Positions 8,365 through 17,027 of a DNA stretch of 64,000 nt are shown here, one piece after another. A model generated the notes under the pieces. That model ran no database searches and had not been told where the DNA came from. It saw nothing but the letters and a program-made list of their open reading frames with translations. Source of the DNA: Streptomyces violascens (GTDB lineage: Bacteria; Actinomycetota; Actinomycetes; Streptomycetales; Streptomycetaceae); contig NZ_BMUA01000022.1 in the NCBI RefSeq assembly GCF_014649955.1, positions 62,001 through 126,000 on the forward strand, written 5' to 3'. Within the stretch, counting starts at the first letter, position 1. Each line of letters starts with the position of its first letter. Both the position numbers and the translations under genes were made by a program.

Positions 8365-9108
8365 ATGAGCGGTAACGGACTGGACCACGACGGCCACGGC
8401 CGCGGTCTCGGCAGTGTGCTGTCGGGGCTGGCCGTGGCCGTCGGCTGTGTCCTCTTCCTCGGCGGGTTCGCCTGGGGCGCCGTGCAGTACAAGCCGTACA
8501 CCGTGCCCACCCAGTCGATGTCGCCGACCGTCAAGGCCGGCGACCGGGTGCTGGCCCAGCGCATATCCGGCGGTGACGTCCGGCGCGGTGACGTCGTGGT
8601 GTTCACCGACAAGACCTGGAGCAACATGCCCATGGTCAAGCGCGTGGTCGGCATCGGCGGTGACGTCGTGAAGTGCTGCGGCACCGACGGGAAGCTCACC
8701 GTCAACGGCCAACCGGTTGACGAACCGTATCTGCACGGCAAGACCCCCGCTTCCGCCTCGCCCTTCGACGCCAAGGTCCCGCAGGGCCAGGTCTTCCTGC
8801 TCGGCGACGACCGCTACGTCTCGCTGGACTCCCGCGTCCACCTGGACGACACCGCCAACGGCTCGGTCCCGCTGTCGGCGGTCTCCGCCCGGGTGGACGC
8901 CATCGCCTGGCCCATGGACGGCATGCTGGGGCGTCCTTCGGGCTTCGAGGCGATGCCGGGTGGCATCTCGCAGCCCGGCCCGCTGAAACTGGTCCTGGGC
9001 GCCGTCGTGGCCGGCGTGGTGCTGATCCTGGCCGGCGCCGCCTACGGGCCGATCGCCGGTCTCGCCCGGCGTCGCAGGGCCCGCGCCGCCTCGCCCGCCG
9101 GGAGGTGA
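8365..9108 (+). CDS. sipZ: Type I signal peptidase, fourth of four (SipZ-like)
   Basis: Shortest of the four anchored forms at 247 residues: an N-terminal membrane segment (about 20-42), catalytic S51 in VPTQSMSPT, base K92 in MVKRVVGIGGD, a box read as GDDRYVSLDSR, and a C-terminal membrane segment (LKLVLGAVVAGVVLILAG). The ATG at 8365 follows GAAGGGAG at 8350. A 103-base gap separates it from sipY, so it probably has its own promoter and heads a second operon with the Nudix gene that begins four bases after its stop. Confidence 0.92.
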   Translation: MSGNGLDHDGHGRGLGSVLSGLAVAVGCVLFLGGFAWGAVQYKPYTVPTQSMSPTVKAGDRVLAQRISGGDVRRGDVVVFTDKTWSNMPMVKRVVGIGGDVVKCCGTDGKLTVNGQPVDEPYLHGKTPASASPFDAKVPQGQVFLLGDDRYVSLDSRVHLDDTANGSVPLSAVSARVDAIAWPMDGMLGRPSGFEAMPGGISQPGPLKLVLGAVVAGVVLILAGAAYGPIAGLARRRRARAASPAGR

Positions 9109-9112
9109 ACCC

Positions 9113-9598
9113 GTGACCGAACCCCGCAAGGTCGCCAGGGTCGTCCTGCTCGACCCGGACGACCGGATCCTGCTCATGCACGGGTACGAGCCCGAAGACC
9201 CCGCCGACACCTGGTGGTTCACCCCCGGCGGAGGCCTGGAGGGCGACGAGACCCGGGCCGAGGCGGCCCTGCGCGAGCTCGCGGAGGAGACCGGAATCAC
9301 AGACGTCGAGCTCGGGCCGGTCCTGTGGCAGCGGACGTGCTCGTTCCCCTTCGACGGACGCCGCTGGGACCAGGACGAGTGGTACTACCTGGCCCGTACC
9401 GCCCAGACCGAGGCCGTCCCCACGGGGCTGACGGAGCTGGAGCAGCGCAGTACCGCGGGGCTGAGGTGGTGGACCTCCGCCGAACTGTCAGCGGCGCGTG
9501 AGACGGTGTACCCGACCAGGCTCGCCGAGCTGCTGCGCACGCTGCTCGACGAGGGTCCTCCGCACGCGCCGGTGGTCCTGGCCCCGGAAATCGTTTAG
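9113..9598 (+). CDS. Nudix hydrolase
   Basis: Hydrolyses a nucleoside-diphosphate-linked substrate; the actual substrate is unknown. The Nudix box is complete: G-GLEGDE-TRAEAAL-RELAEETGI. Length 161 residues. GTG start four bases after sipZ, so probably co-transcribed. In Mycobacterium the equivalent slot between lepB and the DUF2469 gene holds rnhB; here no rnhB is present in the window. Confidence 0.88.
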   Translation: MTEPRKVARVVLLDPDDRILLMHGYEPEDPADTWWFTPGGGLEGDETRAEAALRELAEETGITDVELGPVLWQRTCSFPFDGRRWDQDEWYYLARTAQTEAVPTGLTELEQRSTAGLRWWTSAELSAARETVYPTRLAELLRTLLDEGPPHAPVVLAPEIV

Positions 9599-9653
9599 GG
9601 GCCCAGGGGGCTGACGCACAATAGGGGGACGCACGGCTGAAGGGGAACATGCC

Positions 9654-9962
9654 ATGAGCGCCGAGGACCTCGAAAAGTACGAGACCGAGATGGAGCTGAA
9701 GCTCTACCGGGAGTACCGCGACGTCGTCGGTCTGTTCAAATACGTGATCGAGACCGAACGGCGTTTCTACCTCACCAATGACTACGAGATGCAGGTGCAC
9801 TCGGTCCAGGGTGAGGTGTTCTTCGAGGTGTCGATGGCGGACGCCTGGGTGTGGGACATGTACCGGCCGGCCAGGTTCGTCAAGCAGGTTCGGGTCCTCA
9901 CGTTCAAGGACGTGAACATCGAGGAGCTGAACAAGAGCGACCTCGAACTGCCGGGCGGCTGA
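9654..9962 (+). CDS. DUF2469-family actinobacterial conserved protein
   Basis: A 102-residue acidic protein of unknown function ([21 protein letters not shown] onward), typical of the DUF2469 family that is confined to actinobacteria and sits between lepB/rnhB and yraN. No membrane segment or catalytic motif visible. ATG preceded by GAAGGGGAA. A CACAAT box at 9617-9622 may be a -10 element, so it could also be transcribed independently of the Nudix gene. Confidence 0.88.
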   Translation: MSAEDLEKYETEMELKLYREYRDVVGLFKYVIETERRFYLTNDYEMQVHSVQGEVFFEVSMADAWVWDMYRPARFVKQVRVLTFKDVNIEELNKSDLELPGG

Positions 9963-10120
9963 GCCGCCGCCCGCCGGGGCTCGTTGGGGCCGGCAGGGGC
10001 TTGCGCCGAGGGCGGAAGGACTCCTTCGGGTGGCGGAGTTTTCCACAACCGAAGAGCTGTCCACCAAGATCCACTCGCCCGCGCCGGATGCGTGACAGTC
10101 GGTGCCGGAGGTGGTGCCGG

Positions 10121-10495
10121 ATGAACGCTCGCGGAGCACTCGGAAAATACGGCGAAGACCTGGCGGTACGGCTGCTCGAAGCGGCCGGAATGACGGTCCT
10201 GGAACGCAACTGGCGCTGCGGCAGGACCGGCGAGATCGACATCGTCGCCAGCGACACGTCCCCCGGCGGGAGCGTGCTCGTCATCTGCGAGGTCAAGACC
10301 CGCAGGAGCGGCGCCTACGAACACCCCATGGCCGCCGTCACTCCCGCCAAGGCCGACCGGCTCAAGCGGCTGGCCGGGCATTGGCTCGCCGATCACGGAG
10401 GGCCACCGCCCGGCGGCGTACGGATCGACATCGTCGGTGTCGTACTGCCCCGCAAGGGCGCCCCGCGGGCCGAACACGTGCGGGGGGTGGCCTGA
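10121..10495 (+). CDS. yraN: YraN-family nuclease-fold protein (UPF0102)
   Basis: A 124-residue member of the UPF0102 family with a restriction-endonuclease-like fold. Visible motifs: [30 protein letters not shown] and the catalytic-type ICEVKTRRS (E-x-K). Cellular role unknown. The ATG at 10121 is set by GGAGG at 10107. It is immediately followed, one base after the stop, by comM; yraN-comM-dprA is a conserved trio across bacteria and suggests a role in DNA processing. Confidence 0.9.
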   Translation: MNARGALGKYGEDLAVRLLEAAGMTVLERNWRCGRTGEIDIVASDTSPGGSVLVICEVKTRRSGAYEHPMAAVTPAKADRLKRLAGHWLADHGGPPPGGVRIDIVGVVLPRKGAPRAEHVRGVA

Positions 10496-10496
10496 G

Positions 10497-12113
10497 ATGG
10501 GATTCGCACGCACCTGCTCGGTCGCCCTCGTCGGCGTCGAAGGAGTCGTCGTCGAGGTCCAGGCCGACCTCGAACCCGGCGTCGCCGCCTTCACCCTCGT
10601 GGGCCTTCCCGACAAGAGCCTCGCGGAGAGCCGTGACCGCGTTCGGGCGGCCGTCGTCAATTCCGGCGACACCTGGCCGCAGAAGAAGCTCACCGTGGGG
10701 CTGAGCCCGGCATCCGTCCCGAAAAGCGGCAGTGGCTTCGACTTGGCCATCGCGTGCGCCATCCTGGGTGCCGCCGAACGCATCGACCCCCGCGAGCTCA
10801 CGGATCTCGTCATGATCGGCGAGCTCGGCCTCGACGGACGGGTGCGGCCGGTGCGCGGCATCCTGCCCGCCGTACTGGCCGCGGCCGAAGCGGGCTACGA
10901 ACAGGTCGTGGTGCCCGAACAGACCGCCGCCGAAGCAGCCCTCGTGCCCGGCATCTCGGTCCTGGGAGTGCGCAGCCTGCGCCAGCTCGTCGCCGTCCTC
11001 ACCGACGAGCCCGTCCCCGAAGAGGAACCCGCCGAGAAGGGCCGACCCGACGCGATGCTCGCCGGGCTCGTCGTGCCCGGCGCCGGAGTCGGCACCGGCC
11101 TGACCGCCGGCCCGCGCGACGGCGACCTCGACCTCGTCGACGTCGCGGGCCAGCACGCCGCCCGGGCCGCCCTCGAAATCGCCGCGGCGGGCGGCCACCA
11201 CCTTCTCCTCTCCGGCCCACCCGGGGCCGGGAAAACGATGCTCGCCGAACGGCTGCCCGGCATCCTGCCGCCCCTCACCCGCCAGGAATCCCTCGAAGTG
11301 ACCGCTGTCCACTCGGTCGCCGGAATCCTCCCGCCCGGCGAACCCCTCGTCCGACGAGCCCCCTACTGCGCCCCGCACCACTCCGCCACCATGCAGTCCC
11401 TCGTCGGCGGCGGCAACGGCATCCCACGCCCCGGCGCCGTCTCCATCGCCCATCGGGGAGTGCTCTTCCTCGACGAAGCCCCCGAATTCGCGGGCAAGGC
11501 ACTCGACGCGCTCCGCCAGCCCCTCGAATCCGGGTACGTCGTCATCGCCCGCAGCGCCGGAGTCATCCGGCTCCCGGCCCGGTTCCAGATGATCCTCGCC
11601 GCCAACCCCTGCCCCTGCGGCCGCCACACCCTGCACGGAGCGGGCTGCGAATGCCCCGCCTCCATGATCCGCCGCTACCAGGCGAGACTCTCGGGCCCCC
11701 TCCTCGACCGGGTCGACCTACGCGTCGAAGTCGAACCCGTACGCCGCGAAGACCTCCTCGGCGGGGGCGGCCGCGGCGAACCCGGCGCCGCGGTCGCCGG
11801 CCGCGTCCTCGCCGCCCGCGAACGCACCGCCGCCCGCCTGGACGGCACCCCCTGGAACAGCAACAGCGAAGTCCCCGGACACGAACTGCGCACCCGCTGG
11901 CTCACCGCCCCCGGCGCCCTCACCGGCGCCGAACGCGACATGGAACGCGGCCTGCTCACCGCGCGCGGCCTCGACCGCGTCCTGCGCGTCGCCTGGACCA
12001 TCGCCGACCTCGCGGGAGCCGACCGCCCCGACGCGGGCCACGTCGCCCTTGCCCTGGAACTGCGCACCGGCATCTCGCGAGGAGCCCCCATGCCGGCCGG
12101 GAGCACCCCGTGA
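10497..12113 (+). CDS. comM: ComM/YifB-family AAA+ ATPase (Mg-chelatase-like)
   Basis: A helicase-like AAA+ ATPase; characterised ComM proteins promote branch migration of incoming DNA in naturally transformable bacteria. The N-terminal ChlI-like domain (residues 1-190) starts with GFARTCSVALVGVEG. The Walker A GPPGAGKT is at residues 240-247 and the Walker B reads VLFLDEAPEF. A C-terminal Mg-chelatase domain follows with an intact CPCG-type cysteine cluster. Length 538. Its TGA overlaps the dprA GTG by four bases. Streptomyces are not known for natural competence, so the role here may be recombination of conjugative or repair DNA. Confidence 0.94.
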   Translation: MGFARTCSVALVGVEGVVVEVQADLEPGVAAFTLVGLPDKSLAESRDRVRAAVVNSGDTWPQKKLTVGLSPASVPKSGSGFDLAIACAILGAAERIDPRELTDLVMIGELGLDGRVRPVRGILPAVLAAAEAGYEQVVVPEQTAAEAALVPGISVLGVRSLRQLVAVLTDEPVPEEEPAEKGRPDAMLAGLVVPGAGVGTGLTAGPRDGDLDLVDVAGQHAARAALEIAAAGGHHLLLSGPPGAGKTMLAERLPGILPPLTRQESLEVTAVHSVAGILPPGEPLVRRAPYCAPHHSATMQSLVGGGNGIPRPGAVSIAHRGVLFLDEAPEFAGKALDALRQPLESGYVVIARSAGVIRLPARFQMILAANPCPCGRHTLHGAGCECPASMIRRYQARLSGPLLDRVDLRVEVEPVRREDLLGGGGRGEPGAAVAGRVLAARERTAARLDGTPWNSNSEVPGHELRTRWLTAPGALTGAERDMERGLLTARGLDRVLRVAWTIADLAGADRPDAGHVALALELRTGISRGAPMPAGSTP

Positions 12114-13276
12114 ACGCGGTAGGGGCCGGCGCCGAACGCCTCGCCCGAGCCGCCCTCACCCGCGTCATCGAACCCGGCGACGAACGCGGCGGCCGCTGGC
12201 TGCGCACCTACGGCGCCGTCGATCTCCTGCGGCGCCTCACCGACCCCCGGGGCCCCGAGGACGACCTGCCCGGCGCGAGCCCTGCCCGGCTCGACAGCCA
12301 CCGGCGCCGGGCCGCCCTGGCCGACCCCGAACAGGACCTGGCGACCGCCGCGGCCACGGGCGCCAGATTCCTCGTCCCCGGCGACGAGGAGTGGCCCCGC
12401 CAACTCGACGACCTCGGCGACGCCCGGCCCGTCGGCCTGTGGGTACGGGGCCACAGCGACCTGCGGATATGGGCACTGCGCTCCGTCGCGGTGGTCGGCG
12501 CCCGGGCCTGCACACCGTACGGGGCCCACATGGGCGCGGTGCTCGGCTCGGGCCTCGCCGAGAAGGGGTGGGTCGTCGTGTCCGGGGCGGCCGCGGGCGT
12601 CGACGGGGCCGTCCATCGCGGCACCCTCGCCGCCGGGGGCGCGACCATCGCCGTCCTCGCGTGCGGGGTCGATGTCGTCTACCCGAGGGGGCACGCCGAG
12701 TTGATCGGACGCATCGCCGAACAAGGCCTCCTCGTGGGCGAATTGCCACCCGGAGACCATCCGACACCCAGCAGGTTCATCCTGCGCAACCGCGTCATCG
12801 CCGCTCTCACCCGGGGAACCGTCGTCGTGGAGGCCGAGTACCGCAGCGGCTCGCTCGTCACGGCCCGCGCCGCGCAGAAGCTCGGCCGCTTCACCATGGG
12901 CGTCCCTGGCCCCGCCACCAGCGGGCTCTCGGCAGGCGTCCATGAACTGCTGCGCGGCGAGGGAGTCCTGGTCACCGACGCCGCGGAAGTCGTCGAGCTC
13001 GTCGGAGACATGGGCGAGCTCGCACCCGCCCGGCGCGGGCCCGTACTGCCCCGGGACCTCCTGGCTCCCGACGCCGCCCGGGTACTGGAAGCACTGCCGT
13101 CCCGCGGTACCGCCGCCGCCCGCGACCTCGCGCGCGAAGCCGGAACCAGCACCGACGAAGCACTCGGCCGGCTCTACGAACTGCACTCCCTCGGCTTCGT
13201 CGAACGGGTCGGCGACGCCTGGAAGTTGACGGCCGGCGCGCTCCGCCCGGCGAGCGCGCGGCGAGGCGGTGCTTGA
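12110..13276 (+). CDS. dprA: DNA-processing protein DprA
   Basis: Binds single-stranded DNA and loads RecA in transformable bacteria. The central extended Rossmann fold is clear: SVAVVGARACTPYG, VVVSGAAAGVDGAVHRGTL and ACGVDVVYPRGH. A C-terminal winged-helix domain occupies the last 65 residues. Length 388. The GTG start overlaps the comM stop (GTGA), so translation is coupled. The upstream extension of this frame is a shadow of comM and was excluded. Confidence 0.93.
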   Translation: MNAVGAGAERLARAALTRVIEPGDERGGRWLRTYGAVDLLRRLTDPRGPEDDLPGASPARLDSHRRRAALADPEQDLATAAATGARFLVPGDEEWPRQLDDLGDARPVGLWVRGHSDLRIWALRSVAVVGARACTPYGAHMGAVLGSGLAEKGWVVVSGAAAGVDGAVHRGTLAAGGATIAVLACGVDVVYPRGHAELIGRIAEQGLLVGELPPGDHPTPSRFILRNRVIAALTRGTVVVEAEYRSGSLVTARAAQKLGRFTMGVPGPATSGLSAGVHELLRGEGVLVTDAAEVVELVGDMGELAPARRGPVLPRDLLAPDAARVLEALPSRGTAAARDLAREAGTSTDEALGRLYELHSLGFVERVGDAWKLTAGALRPASARRGGA

Positions 13277-13300
13277 CCTGGGGCATTCGGGTGACAAGGT
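13273..13300 (+). promoter_or_regulatory. Possible promoter upstream of whiG
   Basis: TTGACC at 13273-13278 and CAAGGT at 13295-13300 are 16 bases apart, a fair vegetative-type promoter. It lies at the end of dprA, about 220 bases before whiG. The 243-base dprA-whiG spacer holds no convincing gene. Confidence 0.3.
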
Positions 13301-13519
13301 GAGGGGCTATGTCCACCGCGGGCCACACGGCAGCGCTTTCGGGGCCGACGCGCGGCGCGACGGCCCCCACCTGCGCCTGGGCCGCGACAGACCGGAGCGG
13401 CCCCGTCCGATCACCCGGTCTTCGCGCACCGCGACCACTCAGTCACGCTACGCTCACGAGGATCCCCGACCGGAAACAGCCCCCCGCTCACGTCACAGCA
13501 GAACGGCTCAAGGCAACGC

Positions 13520-14362
13520 ATGCCCCAGCACACCTCCGGGTCTGATCGCACGGCAGCGCCCCCGGCTGCCCGCGGCAGCGGCACCGTGCGGCCACCGGCG
13601 CCCTCGTCCGTCGACGAGCTGTGGCGGTCGTACAAGGCCACCGGCGACGAGCGGCTGCGCGAGCAGTTGATCCTGCACTACTCGCCCCTGGTGAAGTACG
13701 TCGCGGGACGCGTGAGCGTGGGCCTGCCGCCCAACGTCGAGCAGGCCGACTTCGTCTCCTCCGGGGTCTTCGGGCTCATCGACGCGATCGAGAAGTTCGA
13801 CATCGAGCGGGCCATCAAGTTCGAGACGTACGCGATCACGCGGATCCGCGGGGCGATGATCGACGAGCTGCGTGCGCTCGACTGGATCCCGCGCTCCGTT
13901 CGCCAGAAGGCGCGCGCCGTCGAACGCGCCTACGCGACCCTCGAAGCCCAGCTCAGACGCACCCCCTCGGAGGCCGAGGTCGCCTCCGAGATGGGAATCG
14001 CCGTCGAGGAACTGCACGCCGTCTTCAGCCAGTTGTCGCTCGCCAACGTCGTCGCCCTCGAAGAACTGCTGCATGTCGGCGGCGAGAGCGGCGACCGGCT
14101 CAGCCTGATGGACACGCTGGAGGACACCTCCGCCGACGACCCCGTCGAAGTCGCCGAGGACCGCGAACTGCGCCGCCTGCTCGCCCGCGCCATCAACACG
14201 CTCCCCGAGCGCGAGAAGACCGTCGTCACGCTCTACTACTACGAAGGCCTCACCCTCGCCGAGATCGGCAACGTGCTCGGCGTGACCGAGAGCAGGGTGA
14301 GCCAGATCCACACCAAGTCGGTGCTCCAGTTGAGGGCCAAGCTGGCCGACGTCGGGCGTTGA
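13520..14362 (+). CDS. whiG: Sporulation sigma factor WhiG
   Basis: FliA-type (group 3) sigma factor that switches aerial hyphae into sporulation in Streptomyces by directing transcription of whiH and whiI. Length 280. Sigma regions are clear: region 2 ([18 protein letters not shown] through [19 protein letters not shown]), region 3 ([17 protein letters not shown]) and region 4 helix-turn-helix ([21 protein letters not shown]). The Streptomyces-specific N-terminus [11 protein letters not shown] matches known WhiG. In this genus WhiG is held by the anti-sigma RsiG with cyclic di-GMP; rsiG is not in this window. Confidence 0.97.
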   Translation: MPQHTSGSDRTAAPPAARGSGTVRPPAPSSVDELWRSYKATGDERLREQLILHYSPLVKYVAGRVSVGLPPNVEQADFVSSGVFGLIDAIEKFDIERAIKFETYAITRIRGAMIDELRALDWIPRSVRQKARAVERAYATLEAQLRRTPSEAEVASEMGIAVEELHAVFSQLSLANVVALEELLHVGGESGDRLSLMDTLEDTSADDPVEVAEDRELRRLLARAINTLPEREKTVVTLYYYEGLTLAEIGNVLGVTESRVSQIHTKSVLQLRAKLADVGR

Positions 14363-14409
14363 GGGGCCCCGGGGAACAGTCCCTGCCGATCTCCCCGGCG
14401 GCCCGGCCG

Positions 14410-14415
14410 TAAAGT
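14410..14415 (+). promoter_or_regulatory. Possible -10 box for a leaderless TetR transcript
   Basis: TAAAGT lies seven bases before the GTG start of the TetR gene, and there is no ribosome-binding site. This is the layout of a leaderless mRNA. No clear -35 element is seen. Confidence 0.3.
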
Positions 14416-14421
14416 GGAGCA

Positions 14422-15003
14422 GTGCCCAGGATCCGAGCGGCCTCCGTGGCCGAGCACCGCACCATGCAGCGCGACGCCCTGCTGGACGCCGCACGCTCCC
14501 TGCTGTCCGAAGGCGGCACGGAAGCGCTGACCTTCCCCGCCCTGGCCGAGCGCACCGGCCTCGCCCGCTCGTCCGTGTACGAGTATTTCCGCTCGCGCGC
14601 CGCGGTCGTCGAGGAACTCTGCGCCGTCGACTTCCCGCTCTGGGCCGCCGAGATCGAAGGCGCGATGCAGCGGGCCGAAACCCCCGAGGGCAAGGTCGAG
14701 GCGTACGTACGCCACCAGCTCGGCCTCGTCGGCGACCAGCGCCACCGGGCGGTCGTCGCCATCTCCGCCAGCGAACTCGACGCCGGCGCCCGCGAAAAGA
14801 TCCGAGCCGCCCACGGCGGCCTGATCGCCATGATCGTCGAAGCCCTCGCCGACCTGGACCACGACCAGCCCCGCCTGGCCGCCGTCCTCCTCCAGGGCAT
14901 CGTCGACGCAGCGGTCCGCCGCATCGAACAGGGCGCGGCGGAAGACCCCTCCGCGATCGCGGACGCAGCGGTGGCCATGGCCCTGCGGGGTGTCCAGAGC
15001 TGA
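14422..15003 (+). CDS. TetR-family transcriptional regulator
   Basis: A 193-residue one-component repressor. The N-terminal helix-turn-helix is typical (DALLDAARSLLSEGG, LTFPALAERTGLARSSVYEYFRSR). The ligand domain (about residues 80-190) has no recognisable specificity. It lies between whiG and the M23 gene, as in other Streptomyces, so it is a conserved neighbour rather than a recent arrival. Target and ligand unknown. GTG start, possibly leaderless. Confidence 0.85.
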   Translation: MPRIRAASVAEHRTMQRDALLDAARSLLSEGGTEALTFPALAERTGLARSSVYEYFRSRAAVVEELCAVDFPLWAAEIEGAMQRAETPEGKVEAYVRHQLGLVGDQRHRAVVAISASELDAGAREKIRAAHGGLIAMIVEALADLDHDQPRLAAVLLQGIVDAAVRRIEQGAAEDPSAIADAAVAMALRGVQS

Positions 15004-15240
15004 GCCTTCAGGGGCCTCCGACCCTGCTACGGCAGGAAGATCGCGCAGGGCGGGCACCACACCGAGGACCTGCTCCGCCTCGCGGACGTCATCCCGGTGC
15101 GCAGCCGGGGTCCGCTTCCAGGGCAGCCCCGGCCCCTCCACCCGCCGCACGGAAACCGCGTCCCCACCCTGGCAGTCCATGCCCGCACGGTGAGCCCCGC
15201 AGCTTGGCCACACACAGGGGGGCACCCCCTTGAGGCCCCC

Positions 15241-15708
15241 TCACCGCGGCTCAGGCACCCCCACCACCGGCAACAGTCGCGAAGGCGCCCCCCGGTGCAG
15301 AAGCAGCAGCGGGTTCAGATAGATGTCGCCCCTCAGCAGCCCCCAGTGCAGGCAGCCGTCCGGGCAGTGGGAGGGGGTGTCCGCGGCGGTGGCGACCACC
15401 TGGCCGGCCGCCACCTCCGCGCCCTCCCTCACCAGAGCTCGTACCGGCTCGTACGTCGTTCTGAGGGGTGGGGACGTCGTGCCCGGCAGGGTGATGGTCA
15501 GGACTCCCCGGCCTGCCACCTGGCCGGCGAAGGTGACCCGGCCCGCGGCGGCCGCGCGAACCGGGGTGCCCGGCGGCGCGGCCAGGTCGACGCCCCGGTG
15601 GCCGGGGCCGTAGGGAGTGGCCGGTGGGGCCCACGGGTGGATGACGGCGGGCGGGATCACCGGCCAGATGGCGGCCGCGGTCAGGGCCGGCAGGAGTGCG
15701 CGGTACAT
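15241..15708 (-). CDS. Secreted M23-family peptidase-like protein, catalytic His missing
   Basis: A 155-residue LytM/M23 domain protein with a hydrophobic N-terminus (MYRALLPALTAAAIWPVIPP) that should act as a signal peptide or anchor. The first zinc motif HRGVD (HxxxD) is present, but the usual HxH reads CLH in GCLHWGLL, so the general-base histidine is replaced by cysteine. It may be inactive, like EnvC/NlpD activators, or only bind cell wall. Starts further upstream exist (to 15858), but the ATG at 15708 directly precedes the signal sequence. Divergent from rpsB. Confidence 0.7.
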   Translation of the reverse strand: MYRALLPALTAAAIWPVIPPAVIHPWAPPATPYGPGHRGVDLAAPPGTPVRAAAAGRVTFAGQVAGRGVLTITLPGTTSPPLRTTYEPVRALVREGAEVAAGQVVATAADTPSHCPDGCLHWGLLRGDIYLNPLLLLHRGAPSRLLPVVGVPEPR

Positions 15709-16000
15709 GGGGATCAGGGTCCCGGGAGCGGTCGATCCGGGGGGATCTTGACCGGGGGCTGTGGAGTACTCGCTGGTTGTGGACAGCGCCGTCACCCGGC
15801 ACTGTGCGGGTCCCGTACACTTCTTGTGGCGATCCGGGTGACCGGGTCGACTTCGCACGCCCCGCCGGCGGTCTCACCACCATCGCCGGCCGCGCCTCTC
15901 GGTCCTTACCCGCGCAGGGTTCAGGGCACGGCGCACCGGGGCGTCAGGCGCGGCAGCCGACCGGCAGCCGCGGTAACCGAGTACCTCAAGGAGTACGGCC

Positions 16001-16906
16001 ATGGCCGTCGTCACGATGCGGGAGCTGCTGGAGAGCGGCGTCCACTTCGGTCACCAGACCCGTCGTTGGAACCCGAAGATGAAGCGCTTCATCTTCACGG
16101 AGCGCAACGGCATCTACATCATCGACCTGCTCCAGTCGCTGTCGTACATCGACCGCGCCTACGAGTTCGTCAAGGAGACCGTCGCGCACGGCGGCTCCAT
16201 CATGTTCGTCGGCACCAAGAAGCAGGCGCAGGAAGCGATCGCCGAGCAGGCGACGCGCGTGGGCATGCCCTACGTCAACCAGCGCTGGCTCGGCGGCATG
16301 CTGACCAACTTCTCCACCGTCTACAAGCGTCTGCAGCGCCTCAAGGAGCTTGAGCAGATCGACTTCGAGGACGTCGCGGCCTCGGGTCTCACCAAGAAGG
16401 AGCTCCTGGTCCTCTCGCGCGAGAAGGCCAAGCTGGAGAAGACCCTCGGTGGTATCCGCGAGATGTCGAAGGTTCCCAGCGCCGTCTGGATCGTCGACAC
16501 CAAGAAGGAGCACATCGCCGTCGGTGAGGCGCGCAAGCTCCACATCCCGGTCGTCGCGATCCTCGACACGAACTGTGACCCCGACGAGGTCGACTACAAG
16601 ATCCCGGGCAACGACGACGCGATCCGTTCCGTCACCCTGCTCACCCGCGTGATCGCCGACGCCGTCGCCGAGGGCCTCATCGCCCGCTCCGGCGCTGCGA
16701 CCGGCGACTCGAAGCCGGGCGAGAAGGCGGCCGGCGAGCCGCTCGCCGAGTGGGAGCGCGACCTGCTCGAGGGTGAGAAGAAGGCGGACTCCGAGGAGTC
16801 CGTCGAGGCTCCGGCCGCCGAGGCCGAGAAGCCGGCCGAGGCTGCTGCTGAGGCCCCGGCTGCCGAGGCCACCGAGGCTCCGGCCGCGGACGCCGAGCAG
16901 GCCTGA
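16001..16906 (+). CDS. rpsB: 30S ribosomal protein S2
   Basis: Small-subunit protein needed for S1 and mRNA binding. Signatures: [22 protein letters not shown] and the repeats around [11 protein letters not shown]-type [13 protein letters not shown]. The 301-residue length includes a roughly 55-residue Glu/Ala/Pro tail, as in other actinobacteria. ATG after CAAGGAG. First gene of rpsB-tsf-pyrH-frr-cdsA. A TACACT at 15816-15821 could be its -10 box, giving a leader of about 180 bases. Confidence 0.97.
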   Translation: MAVVTMRELLESGVHFGHQTRRWNPKMKRFIFTERNGIYIIDLLQSLSYIDRAYEFVKETVAHGGSIMFVGTKKQAQEAIAEQATRVGMPYVNQRWLGGMLTNFSTVYKRLQRLKELEQIDFEDVAASGLTKKELLVLSREKAKLEKTLGGIREMSKVPSAVWIVDTKKEHIAVGEARKLHIPVVAILDTNCDPDEVDYKIPGNDDAIRSVTLLTRVIADAVAEGLIARSGAATGDSKPGEKAAGEPLAEWERDLLEGEKKADSEESVEAPAAEAEKPAEAAAEAPAAEATEAPAADAEQA

Positions 16907-16937
16907 CCCTTTTCAGGGACCCACAGGTTCGGTAGTT

Positions 16938-16966
16938 GACGGCGGGGGCCACAAGCCCCCGCCGTC
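16938..16966 (+). terminator. Hairpin between rpsB and tsf
   Basis: A perfect 12-bp stem (16938-16949 with 16955-16966) and a 5-base loop lie in the 121-base rpsB-tsf gap. No U-tract follows. In other bacteria partial termination here sets the S2 to EF-Ts ratio; the same is inferred. Confidence 0.6.
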
Positions 16967-17027
16967 GACCCGTAGCCCCGCAGATCTTCGTAGATCTTTT
17001 TAGACTCCGAGAGAGAAACACAGACTC

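Noticed and set aside
10754-12109. N-terminal extension of the dprA frame
   Set aside because: This segment lies over comM in another frame and is Arg/Pro-rich. DprA similarity begins at the GTG at 12110.
13309-13545. Possible 78-codon gene between dprA and whiG
   Set aside because: It has a promoter-like sequence and a nearby GAGGGG, but the peptide is Thr/Pro/Arg-rich, has no recognisable feature, and overlaps the whiG start.
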